Made by a program: the position numbers and the translations under genes
The notes under the pieces: generated by a model
Databases searched by the model: none
The model's input: only the letters and a program-made list of their open reading frames with translations
What the model was told of the DNA's origin: nothing
Source: an uncultured Bacilli bacterium
GTDB taxonomy: Bacteria; Bacillota_I; Bacilli_A; RF39; UBA660
NCBI GenBank assembly: GCA_934096175.1
Contig: CAKOLG010000017.1
Span: 1 to 24,862 of the forward strand
Direction of reading: 5' to 3'
DNA length: 24,862 nucleotides
Part shown: in pieces, positions 1 through 7,837 of the stretch
How positions within the stretch are numbered: position 1 is the first letter of the stretch
How the letters are laid out: each line of letters opens with the position of its first letter

Positions 1-1870
1 CATAATTTAATAATTCTTCATCAGAATAATTAAAATTACTTATTTCAGTTTCATCTTGTAAACAAGGAACTATAACACCTGTTTTATCATTAATTAATTC
101 CTTTTGTCCACCTACGTCCGCAGAAACGACAGGAATCCCCATTGATAAAGATTCATAAGCAGTTAAAGCTAAGCCTTCTTTTATAGAACAATTTAGAGTA
201 ACATCACTAACAGCATATATTTCATCTGGAGTTTTAGACATTCCTAAGAAAGTAACATAATCATTTAATCCTTTAGCATCGGCAATACCTTTAATACGAG
301 GTAATAAAGGACCATCACCAGCAATTAAGAATAAAGGATTTTTAATTGTGCCCTCTTTTACAGTTTCTTCAATAATTCTCATTAACAAATATGGACGTTT
401 CTGTAAATCAATTCTTGCAATTAAGCCAATCACAAATTGATTATCTTCTAATCCATATTTTTTATTTAAAGAAACAACATCATATTTCTTAGGATTAAAT
501 TTTTCAGCATCAACGCCAATATAAACAGTTCCTAATTTCTTTTTATCAACACCAAAGTATTCGTTCATTATTCTTTCACTACCACCATTACAAAACAATG
601 TTCTATCTATTACAGAAGTAACAGCTGCTGAATCTCTAGAATATCCCCCATGTCTGTTATACCACTCTTCCATATGAATATAATCCATAATAGGAATTGT
701 AGGATACTTAGCATGTAAATATGGCAACATTTCATAACCAGTTGTACTATTAGTATTAAAAATAATATCGATATTTCTTGTTTCAATTAAATAATTTATA
801 AAAGCAGTCCAATCCTTACAATCAATAAAAGTTGATAAATCATATACATAATCACATGCTTCTTCAAATTGTTGCCTCCATACATATTCTGTTGGTTGAG
901 TTGAAACTAAAGTAATACTATATTTACTTCTATCAATCAATTTAAATAAATCTAAATTAAATTTATCAGCACCACCTAATGTCATCCACGGAACAATAAC
1001 TAAAATATTAATCTTTTTATTATCTTTGTACTTAGGATATTTAACACCAACTTTATCTGTTATACCTTCCCAATTGTATATTTCTCTAGGATATTCAATA
1101 GCACTAACTTTTTTTTTAATTTTTTCAGCATATTTTTTTACTAAAGTCATATTTTCTCTATGATTTTTTTGTGCAGATTTGAATTCACCAGAATATTTTT
1201 TCTTTCTATACCAAAAACCATAATAACTCATATGTATAGGATAATGCCCTTTAGCTAATAATTTTAACCAAAGAATCCAATCTTCATATAATCCTTTTCC
1301 ATCAAGTTGAAAGCCATTCACTTCATTAAAAGCGTCTTTTTTTATTAATGCAGAGTTAACTAATAAATTAGTTTTTTTCATAACATTAGAATCAAATAAT
1401 TTATTCCATAGTCCTTCATAGCCATCAAAATTTACAACATCACAATAACACCACGAAGCATCTCTATTTGTACGCATAGTAAAATAAGCCATTTCAATAA
1501 ATGTTTTATCTAATAAATCATCATCATCAATAAATAAAATATATTCACTATCTTTTGATGACTTTTCAACACCATAATCTCTAGCAACTGCGGGTCCACC
1601 ATTTTCTTTATGTAAAACCTTAATTCTAGAATCCATTTTTTCAATTTTATTTAATAAACCTAAAGACTCTTTATCATTAGAACCATCATCAACAATCAAC
1701 CATTCAAAATAAGGATAAGTTTGATTTAAAATACAATTAACTGTTTGTAATGTTAATTCTTTTGTATTATATGTCGGTGTAACAATACTTACTTCTACAT
1801 CAGTACCATTATACTCAATTTTATTTAGACTTCTACCAGGTTCTAAATCAAAATTAAAATTCTTATTCAT
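1..1870 (-). CDS. GT2-GT4 fusion glycosyltransferase, C-terminus outside window
   Basis: This open frame runs from ATG at 1868-1870 to the window edge without a stop, giving about 623 residues. The N-terminal part is a GT-A glycosyltransferase family 2 domain: SIVTPTYN near residue 28, VDDGS at 60-64 and the metal/nucleotide-sugar motif IDDDD at 114-118. After a linker, a GT-B family 4 domain begins near residue 310 (VPWMTLGGADKF). It carries VIGLIARIDLQKRP, AGDGPLLPRIK and an E-x7-E motif in EGLALTAYE, then SADVGGQKELI. It probably adds two sugars, or one sugar plus a chain extension, to a lipid-linked glycan at the cytoplasmic membrane face. The start is supported by AGGAGG seven bases upstream. 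It is the last visible gene of the exporter unit, 19 nt after the permease. The family call is firm; donor and acceptor sugars cannot be read from sequence. Confidence 0.9.
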   Translation of the reverse strand, partial: MNKNFNFDLEPGRSLNKIEYNGTDVEVSIVTPTYNTKELTLQTVNCILNQTYPYFEWLIVDDGSNDKESLGLLNKIEKMDSRIKVLHKENGGPAVARDYGVEKSSKDSEYILFIDDDDLLDKTFIEMAYFTMRTNRDASWCYCDVVNFDGYEGLWNKLFDSNVMKKTNLLVNSALIKKDAFNEVNGFQLDGKGLYEDWILWLKLLAKGHYPIHMSYYGFWYRKKKYSGEFKSAQKNHRENMTLVKKYAEKIKKKVSAIEYPREIYNWEGITDKVGVKYPKYKDNKKINILVIVPWMTLGGADKFNLDLFKLIDRSKYSITLVSTQPTEYVWRQQFEEACDYVYDLSTFIDCKDWTAFINYLIETRNIDIIFNTNSTTGYEMLPYLHAKYPTIPIMDYIHMEEWYNRHGGYSRDSAAVTSVIDRTLFCNGGSERIMNEYFGVDKKKLGTVYIGVDAEKFNPKKYDVVSLNKKYGLEDNQFVIGLIARIDLQKRPYLLMRIIEETVKEGTIKNPLFLIAGDGPLLPRIKGIADAKGLNDYVTFLGMSKTPDEIYAVSDVTLNCSIKEGLALTAYESLSMGIPVVSADVGGQKELINDKTGVIVPCLQDETEISNFNYSDEELLNY

Positions 1871-1889
1871 AATAACCTCCTAAAAAAAT

Positions 1890-2663
1890 TTATAATTGCT
1901 CAGCAAAACCTTTTTGCAATTTGTTAAATACCAAATAACCAATAATACACAATAATAAACCAATACCAAATAAAATACCTAGCTCTTGCATATTTGGCAT
2001 AACTTTATCGTAAAATATTGCCCTATATCCGTCAATTATATATGCCATTGGATTAAAATTCATTATCCATTGATAATCTGCCGGAATTCTTCCAGAAGCA
2101 TAACATATTGGAGTTGCATAAAATAATAACTGTAAAGCAACACCTACAAAATGTGCCAAATCCCTAACATATACAGTTATTGCAGATAAGAGAAATGCAA
2201 AACCTAAAGTCACAACAAATTGTATTAATAAAATTAAAGGATAAAATATAATATACCATGAAAAACCATATCCAGTTAATAAAATAAAAGCTAAAATAAT
2301 CACAGTTGAAATAATAAAATTAACACATTCACTAGTTACAACAGATATAGGCAAAATTTCTCTTGGAAAGAAAACTTTTTTTATAATTCCGCCATTTTCA
2401 ATAATTGTAAATGCAGCTTTATTAATAGCATTAGAAAAAAACAACCAAGGAATCAAACCACAAACTAAGAAAATCACATAATTGTCATCTGTTTGCATTA
2501 TTAAAGGAAAAACTAGTGCATAAACAGCAATTTGTAACAATGGATTTAAAAATGACCATATTACACCTAAAAATGAGTTTTTATATTTTCCCCTTATTTC
2601 TTTACTTACACTAGTTTTAAGCAATTCTCTATAATCGTATAATCTTTTAAAAATATTATTCAT
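1890..2663 (-). CDS. ABC-2 type polysaccharide exporter permease (Wzm/TagG family)
   Basis: This 257-residue polytopic protein has the length and layout of the TagG/RfbA/Wzm permeases that pair with a Wzt/TagH ATPase to move a finished lipid-linked polysaccharide across the membrane. A cytoplasmic amphipathic N-terminus precedes about six hydrophobic segments. The family-typical early motif is visible as EIRGKYKNSFLGVIWSFLNP (residues 22-41), and the later region has YVRDLAHFVGVALQ followed by a P-I-C-Y-A segment and FNPMAYIIDGYR. The gene lies 9 nt downstream of the ATPase gene and 19 nt upstream of the fused glycosyltransferase. The start has a Shine-Dalgarno sequence within GGTAGGTGATTTAG. 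Whether the substrate is a teichoic-acid-like polymer or a capsule-like glycan cannot be decided from this gene. Confidence 0.92.
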   Translation of the reverse strand: MNNIFKRLYDYRELLKTSVSKEIRGKYKNSFLGVIWSFLNPLLQIAVYALVFPLIMQTDDNYVIFLVCGLIPWLFFSNAINKAAFTIIENGGIIKKVFFPREILPISVVTSECVNFIISTVIILAFILLTGYGFSWYIIFYPLILLIQFVVTLGFAFLLSAITVYVRDLAHFVGVALQLLFYATPICYASGRIPADYQWIMNFNPMAYIIDGYRAIFYDKVMPNMQELGILFGIGLLLCIIGYLVFNKLQKGFAEQL

Positions 2664-2672
2664 CTAAATCAC

Positions 2673-3413
2673 CTACCTAGTAGCCTCTAAATACGCATCA
2701 ACAACTTCATCTGGTTTACCATCCATTTTTATTTGTCCATCACATAACCAAACAGCTCTATTACATAATTCTTTTACTTGTCCCATACTGTGAGTAACAA
2801 AAACCATAGTTTTACCTTCATCTCTTAACTCTTTCATTTTGTTTAAACATTTTTCTTGGAAATGTTGGTCTCCTACAGATAGAATTTCATCAACAAGTAA
2901 AATTTCAGCATCAACATTTATAGCAACAGAAAACGCAAGTCGCATGTACATACCAGAAGAATATGTTCTAACAGGATTATCAATATAAGATCCTAATTCA
3001 CTAAATTCAATTATTTTATCTAGTCTTTTATCTATTTCATTTTTAGAAAGTCCAAAAATAGACGCATTAAAATAAATATTCTCCCTACCACTAAAATCAG
3101 GATGAAAACCAGCACCTAATTCTAACAAAGAAGTTAATTTACCTCTAGTAATAATCTTACCTTTATTAGGAAAGATTATTTTTGTCATTAACTTTAATAA
3201 AGTAGATTTACCACTACCATTAGTACCTATTAAAGCAACACATTCTCCTTTTTTTACCTTTAAATTAACACCATTAAGAACAACTCTCTTTTCTTTTCTA
3301 TTTCTAGAAAACATTGATAATATACTTTCTTTTAGTGTATTTGATTTATCTAAATAAACATCAAAAGTTTTATAAACATTTTCCACTTCAATGCTATATT
3401 CACTCTTATTCAT
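2673..3413 (-). CDS. ABC polysaccharide exporter ATP-binding protein (Wzt/TagH family)
   Basis: This 246-residue nucleotide-binding protein drives polysaccharide export with the permease encoded immediately downstream. Walker A is GTNGSGKST at residues 63-71. The signature loop is the family-typical YSSGM at 151-155, Walker B is ILLVDE at 171-176, and the H-loop His is at 208. ENIYFNASIFGLS near 111 is typical of Wzt/TagH rather than import ATPases. The long segment before Walker A (residues 12-45) is also usual for this family. It ends soon after the ATPase core, so it lacks the C-terminal glycan-recognition domain of longer Wzt proteins and the extra domain of Bacillus TagH. Chain-terminus recognition is therefore probably not done by this subunit. 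The RBS reads GAAAGGAAAG, and a promoter lies just upstream. Confidence 0.94.
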   Translation of the reverse strand: MNKSEYSIEVENVYKTFDVYLDKSNTLKESILSMFSRNRKEKRVVLNGVNLKVKKGECVALIGTNGSGKSTLLKLMTKIIFPNKGKIITRGKLTSLLELGAGFHPDFSGRENIYFNASIFGLSKNEIDKRLDKIIEFSELGSYIDNPVRTYSSGMYMRLAFSVAINVDAEILLVDEILSVGDQHFQEKCLNKMKELRDEGKTMVFVTHSMGQVKELCNRAVWLCDGQIKMDGKPDEVVDAYLEATR

Positions 3414-3437
3414 AAATCTGCTTTCCTTTCATTATAT

Positions 3438-3446
3438 ATTATATCA
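3438..3446 (-). promoter_or_regulatory. Extended -10 promoter for the ABC exporter unit
   Basis: The minus strand reads TGATATAAT here, a perfect -10 hexamer with the TG extension, 24 bases upstream of the ATPase start codon. No strong -35 is seen at the expected spacing. The same 10-mer (ATGATATAAT) recurs at three other promoters in the window, which strengthens the call. Confidence 0.65.
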
Positions 3447-3479
3447 TTACATTAATAACAAAACGAACAAAATAAAATA

Positions 3480-4490
3480 TCAACTAACAGGATTCTTTAT
3501 CTTTATTCTCTCAATTAATTTATATACACCATTCAACATCAAGGAAATTAAAACAGTATAAGTTAAATTTAAAATAAATAATAAAATCAATTTTATAGCC
3601 CAAAATATTTCAATTCTATAACAAACAGGTAACAATAAAGAAGATCCAACACCTTGTGCAAAATAAAACAAAATAGCATTCTTCCCAATAGTACAAACAA
3701 TATTATTCTTTACTTTATAAATAGAATTAATATACCATACAATAAAAATAGATAACATAGAATACGTAAAATAAACAAAATTAAAAACTGATTTATAACT
3801 TTGCATTAATCTAAAAGAATAATCTGTTTTCAATAACAATATAATTAAAAATAAAGATAAAAAACTAAAAATAATAATAAACTTTTTAAAACTTAACTTA
3901 TTATTATAAGCATAATAACCTAATAGATATATAATAATAAAGAATGTCATTTCTTTTAAAAATAATACCAAAGGAATTGAGATAAAATTTAAAATCAAAT
4001 AAAACACTAATATCATTATAATAAACCAAATTAAATTTTTTTTCGTATTAACAAATTTATCAACACAAGAAATAAAAATAGAGCTAAAAAATGAAACAAA
4101 AAAATACATAGGCATAAACCACATAGATCCACCTACAACTTGAAGTGGCATTGTATCTGAATACTTAAATAATAAACCATTTTTTAAATTTTCAAAATTA
4201 AAGCTATTATAATCAAAATATAAAACAAATAACATGTAAATACCAAAGAAAACAATATATTTAAAATATAATTTTACTAAACCCTTAATCGTTTTTTTTA
4301 CACTATTTAAATAATTATAGGTCATACCAGATATAAACATAAATAAAGGCACATCAATAAATAAAGATAAACTTTTTACACATTGCGGAACATAACTCTC
4401 TCCACTCCAAAAACAACAATGTATAAATACAATCCATATTGCCGCAAAGCCTCTATAAAAATCTAAATTATAATTTCTACTCTTTTCCAT
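3480..4490 (-). CDS. Acyltransferase 3 family membrane protein (probable glycan O-acetyltransferase)
   Basis: This 336-residue integral membrane protein has roughly ten hydrophobic segments. The N-terminal motif NLDFYRGFAAIWIVFIHCC matches acyltransferase family 3 (OafA/WecH/YiaH type), in which the Arg and the His about ten residues later are conserved and needed for acyl transfer. Further family-like features are PLFMFISGMTY and the segment GGSMWFMPMYFF. Such proteins O-acetylate surface sugars, so here it would decorate the polysaccharide made by the neighbouring operon. A start 39 nt further upstream is open, but I chose ATG at 4488-4490 because AGGTGG sits six bases before it and family proteins begin with this motif. 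It appears to be transcribed alone, between a terminator at 4701-4751 and the exporter promoter. The acyl group and target sugar are unknown. Confidence 0.85.
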   Translation of the reverse strand: MEKSRNYNLDFYRGFAAIWIVFIHCCFWSGESYVPQCVKSLSLFIDVPLFMFISGMTYNYLNSVKKTIKGLVKLYFKYIVFFGIYMLFVLYFDYNSFNFENLKNGLLFKYSDTMPLQVVGGSMWFMPMYFFVSFFSSIFISCVDKFVNTKKNLIWFIIMILVFYLILNFISIPLVLFLKEMTFFIIIYLLGYYAYNNKLSFKKFIIIFSFLSLFLIILLLKTDYSFRLMQSYKSVFNFVYFTYSMLSIFIVWYINSIYKVKNNIVCTIGKNAILFYFAQGVGSSLLLPVCYRIEIFWAIKLILLFILNLTYTVLISLMLNGVYKLIERIKIKNPVS

Positions 4491-4519
4491 TATGACCACC
4501 TTACATATCACTAAATAAT

Positions 4520-4528
4520 ATAATATCA
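4520..4528 (-). promoter_or_regulatory. Probable promoter (-10) for the acyltransferase gene
   Basis: The minus strand reads TGATATTAT, an extended -10 about 30 bases before the chosen start codon. The -35 region (about 4543-4548, TTTTAA) is poor. The rest of the 4491-4767 gap holds AT-rich sequence, a short hairpin without a T-run at 4638-4654 and the terminator of the gene before it. Confidence 0.4.
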
Positions 4529-4700
4529 TATTAATACCTTATTTAAAAAGCATTTATCATTTTTTTCACAAAAAAACATTGATAAATATAATTACCAATG
4601 CTACTATTCACATAAAAACCCATTAAATATAAATTACAATCTCTTTTCGAGATTATACCTAATACTTTAAATATATAGCGATTATTACACTACCAATAAT

Positions 4701-4751
4701 AAAAAAATAAATACCTAAAATAAACAATTTTAATTTTAGGTATTTTTTATA
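4701..4751 (-). terminator. Rho-independent terminator of the glycosyltransferase operon
   Basis: A 13-bp perfect inverted repeat (arms 4709-4721 and 4733-4745, core ATACCTAAAAT) encloses an 11-nt loop. On the minus strand it is followed by TTATTTTTTT. It lies 22 nt beyond the stop codon of the last operon gene. On the plus strand it is also followed by T residues, so it could act in both directions. Confidence 0.85.
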
Positions 4752-4767
4752 TTTCAAAAAAACATTT

Positions 4768-5853
4768 TCATTTATTAATCATATTCAAAATTTTATTTTT
4801 AATATTTTCATTATATTTATTATAATCAAATTTTTCTTTCAATTTAAATCCATTATCTAAATAATTTTTCATCATTTCATACACTGACTCCGTATTTAAA
4901 TCACAAAACATCCCAGCCTTGCCATCTAATTCTTCCCAATCACTAACTTTCGTAGATAAAATTGGTTTTTCCATTATCATAGATTCCAAAAATACTACAG
5001 GATATCCCTCATATTCCGAAGAAAGTATTACCGCATCAGCAATCTTATAATAAGGAAATGGATTTTTTTTCTTTCCCAAAAATACAATAACATCTGCCAA
5101 ATTAGCTTCTTTTACCATTTTCTTATACATATCCGTATCTGACCCATCACCAACAAAAAGTATTTTAAATTCATATCCTTCATCAACTAGTTTCCTACTT
5201 GCCTCAATTATTCTTGATAACCTTTTTTGATGTTCATCATGTCTTCCTACATTAATAAATAAAACTTTCTTATCTCTTTGATAATCACATTTATCTTGTG
5301 CTTTTTTTAATATTTCCTCACCATTTATAAAATTATTACAAACACATGATTTATTTAATATTCCTTCATAATGTGCACAAACATCTCTTTTATTTTCCTC
5401 TGAAACAAAAACTATTCTTTTAAAATTTTTTGTTTTTAATCCATCAAAAAATTTTTTCATCGCTTCTTCATCATAATGATAAGTTACATAGTAATTTAAA
5501 TGTACCCACAAGTGAGAATTATTAGAACCACTAAGCGCTAAATAAGCTCCAGGTCTTGAATATGTAGCAAAACTACAAGAAAAATCAAACTTATTTTTTA
5601 ATCTTTTCTGCCATTTTAATAACTTAATTCTATTAAATACTTTTCTAAATAAAACAAGCTTACAATCACTTATTTTATACTCCAAAACCTTTACCTCTTT
5701 AGGTAACATATCTAAAAAAATACCCTCTTTTTTTTCTAGAATTAAAGTAACATCATAAAGACTATAATCTAACCTTTTTAATAAATTTAACAAAGCAGTT
5801 TCTATTCCACCTAATCCCATACTATAAGCCGTAAATAACAACTTTTTCTTCAT
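4768..5853 (-). CDS. Family 4 glycosyltransferase
   Basis: This 361-residue protein has a GT-B fold. The N-terminal acceptor domain starts with FTAYSMGLGGIETALLNLL, in which the GG loop is typical of GT4. The C-terminal donor domain contains NVGRHDEHQKR (201-211), FVGDGSDTD (233-241) and the E-x7-E motif EGYPVVFLE (282-290) that binds the nucleotide sugar. It probably adds one sugar to the lipid-linked repeat unit at the inner membrane face. It is the final gene of the seven-gene polysaccharide unit, 10 nt after the PRPP synthetase gene and followed by the terminator. It resembles the GT4 encoded at 7834-8940 (both have GKK-x-NP-x-PY before the E-x7-E motif), so the two may be paralogues. The family call is firm and sugar specificity is unknown. 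Confidence 0.92.
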   Translation of the reverse strand: MKKKLLFTAYSMGLGGIETALLNLLKRLDYSLYDVTLILEKKEGIFLDMLPKEVKVLEYKISDCKLVLFRKVFNRIKLLKWQKRLKNKFDFSCSFATYSRPGAYLALSGSNNSHLWVHLNYYVTYHYDEEAMKKFFDGLKTKNFKRIVFVSEENKRDVCAHYEGILNKSCVCNNFINGEEILKKAQDKCDYQRDKKVLFINVGRHDEHQKRLSRIIEASRKLVDEGYEFKILFVGDGSDTDMYKKMVKEANLADVIVFLGKKKNPFPYYKIADAVILSSEYEGYPVVFLESMIMEKPILSTKVSDWEELDGKAGMFCDLNTESVYEMMKNYLDNGFKLKEKFDYNKYNENIKNKILNMINK

Positions 5854-5863
5854 ATTTCACCTA

Positions 5864-6943
5864 CTATTTTTTGCCAATGACATCTTTCATTAATTTTTGT
5901 TCTTCTTTAATATCTGTTTCTAATACTTTGCCGTATTCACTGTGTTCTAATATAACATCTGCAAGTAATTCAGAACAATCCACATCATGATACCATTCTT
6001 TATTTTTAATTTCATCAGGTACATAAGTTAAATTAGTAGAATATAACCTATCAAACAAGCCATTATTATAAGCCTCTTCAATTTTTTCTATTCCAGCCGA
6101 GAATAATGAGAAAGTTGCAACTAAAATAATTTTTTTAGCTCCTCTGCTTTTTAATTCTTTAGCTACATCTAACATAGATCCTCCTGATGCAACCATATCA
6201 TCTATTACTAAAACTGTATAACCCTTAGGATCTTTACCTAAATAAACATGTTCAACTACTGGATTTTTTCCATTAACTAACTTCGTTAAATCTCTTCTTT
6301 TATAAAATAAACCAACATCACACCTTAATATTTCAGCATAATATCTTGCTCTTTCCATAGCTCCCATATCAGGACTAATAGTTAACATTTCAGCTTTATC
6401 TATTTCTTCACTTTTAAATATTTCTTTAATTATAGTTTCTGTAGCAAAAACATTTTCAAATGGTAAATTAGGAATTGCATTAGATACATTTGGATCATGA
6501 CAATCAAAAGTAATAATATTATTAACACCTAATGATTCTAATTCTTGTAACGCCAAAGCACAATCTAAAGATTCCCTTTCTTTTCTTCTATGTTGTCTAG
6601 ACTCATATAATAAAGGCATAATAACATTTATTTTTTGAAATCTACCATTAGTAGCTGATATAACTCTTTTTATATCTTGATAATGTTCATCAGGTGCCAT
6701 GTGATGTATAGTCCCATGAAAATCATATGTAACACTATAATTACCTATATCAGATAAAATATACAAATCTTTATCTCTAATTGATTCACTAATATATAAT
6801 TTACCTTCTCCATTATTAAATCTACTAGCAACAACATTAACAATAGAACTTGCTTTTTTCTTTGTTTTCTTTTGAATATACTTATCTACTTTTTCTCCTA
6901 ATTCCTTACAATTTTCAAATGCAATTATTTTTAAATTACTCAT
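5864..6943 (-). CDS. prs: Divergent ribose-phosphate pyrophosphokinase (PRPP synthetase)
   Basis: The 359-residue protein matches the PRPP synthetase layout: VIMPLLYESRQHRRKERES (107-125, equivalent to the RQDRK region), TFDCHDP (145-151), SPDMGAMERARYYA (190-203), the catalytic-loop equivalent YKRRD (214-218) and the ribose-5-phosphate/PRPP loop VLVIDDMVASGGSM (244-257). It should make PRPP from ribose 5-phosphate and ATP in the cytosol. It is about 40 residues longer than typical bacterial Prs. The early segment RDKDLYILSDIGNYSVTYDF with a following insert near 70-90 differs from the usual Q-S-T sequence, and canonical 'FGYARQDRK' reads 'LYESRQHRR'. It lies between two glycosyltransferase genes with gaps of 9-10 nt. 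PRPP may feed nucleotide or histidine synthesis, or a ribose-containing glycan; context suggests but does not prove the latter. Confidence 0.82.
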   Translation of the reverse strand: MSNLKIIAFENCKELGEKVDKYIQKKTKKKASSIVNVVASRFNNGEGKLYISESIRDKDLYILSDIGNYSVTYDFHGTIHHMAPDEHYQDIKRVISATNGRFQKINVIMPLLYESRQHRRKERESLDCALALQELESLGVNNIITFDCHDPNVSNAIPNLPFENVFATETIIKEIFKSEEIDKAEMLTISPDMGAMERARYYAEILRCDVGLFYKRRDLTKLVNGKNPVVEHVYLGKDPKGYTVLVIDDMVASGGSMLDVAKELKSRGAKKIILVATFSLFSAGIEKIEEAYNNGLFDRLYSTNLTYVPDEIKNKEWYHDVDCSELLADVILEHSEYGKVLETDIKEEQKLMKDVIGKK

Positions 6944-6952
6944 ACAATCCTC

Positions 6953-7837
6953 CTAAAACTTACTAGATTTAATATATCCAGGAACGACTAATAAACTAAT
7001 TAATAATTTATTAAAACCTTTCACTTCCTTTATACAATCCACCATACTTTTTTTTGTTAAATAACTAAATAAAATATAATGTTTCATAAAGTATAATTTC
7101 TTATTAAACATAGTATCCTTATTTATATATCCTAGACACTCTTTAAAATATTCATAATAACCAAATGGATATTTTTTAAACATCTTACTAATATTCTTTG
7201 AATAACCATCTTCCATATATTCACCAATTACAATTACTTTATCTTTAAATAATAACCCATCATAATCTTGATCCATTTTATAATACATTCTAGCTTCTGT
7301 TACAAACTTTTCATTTTTTTCTAACTTATAACTATATTTTTTTCGAATATCAGCCTTAAAAGTCAAATTCATATCAAAATCAAAACCATACTTATTATGA
7401 ATATCAAATAACTTAATTACCTTACCATCCATTTCTGGTTTAACACTAATATCTTTCTTACCAAGTTTTCTTTTATAAATAATCCCATAAACATTTTCAT
7501 CATTTAGATTCAAATAATCATCATTTATCATCGCTAATGCATTAAAAGCCAAATAATCATCACTATCTATTTCCATAACAATATCACCATTAACAAATTT
7601 CATAGCATTATTAATAGCTTGCATTTTTCCTTGGTTCTTTTGATAATGATAATCTATCTTATATTTTACTTCCAAGCACCACTTTAAAACCATTTCCTTA
7701 GTTTCATCTTCTGAACCATCATCCATAATAATCCACTCAACATCTTTATAACTCTTATAATTCATATTAATACTTTCAAATAATTTTGGTAGCAATTTTG
7801 CTCTGTTATAAGTAGCTGTAACTATAGATATTTTCAT
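6953..7837 (-). CDS. Family 2 glycosyltransferase
   Basis: This 294-residue GT-A enzyme begins SIVTATYNRAKLLPKL (residues 4-19), continues with IIMDDGSEDET (36-46), and carries the metal-binding motif EIDSDDY (89-95). The C-terminal half is rich in Lys and Tyr and ends with a hydrophobic stretch (LLISLLVVPGYI), possibly a membrane contact. It should transfer one sugar from a nucleotide donor to a lipid-linked acceptor during repeat-unit assembly. Its ATG overlaps the preceding gene's TGA by four bases (ATGA at 7834-7837), a sign of translational coupling, and the PRPP synthetase gene follows 9 nt downstream. The family is certain from the motifs; donor, linkage and order of action are not visible. 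Confidence 0.9.
   Translation of the reverse strand: MKISIVTATYNRAKLLPKLFESINMNYKSYKDVEWIIMDDGSEDETKEMVLKWCLEVKYKIDYHYQKNQGKMQAINNAMKFVNGDIVMEIDSDDYLAFNALAMINDDYLNLNDENVYGIIYKRKLGKKDISVKPEMDGKVIKLFDIHNKYGFDFDMNLTFKADIRKKYSYKLEKNEKFVTEARMYYKMDQDYDGLLFKDKVIVIGEYMEDGYSKNISKMFKKYPFGYYEYFKECLGYINKDTMFNKKLYFMKHYILFSYLTKKSMVDCIKEVKGFNKLLISLLVVPGYIKSSKF

Noticed and set aside
4638..4654. Hairpin AATCTC-TTTTC-GAGATT in the gap before the acyltransferase gene
   Set aside because: It has a 6-bp stem but no T-run and no known RNA motif. I could not assign it as a terminator, riboswitch or small RNA.
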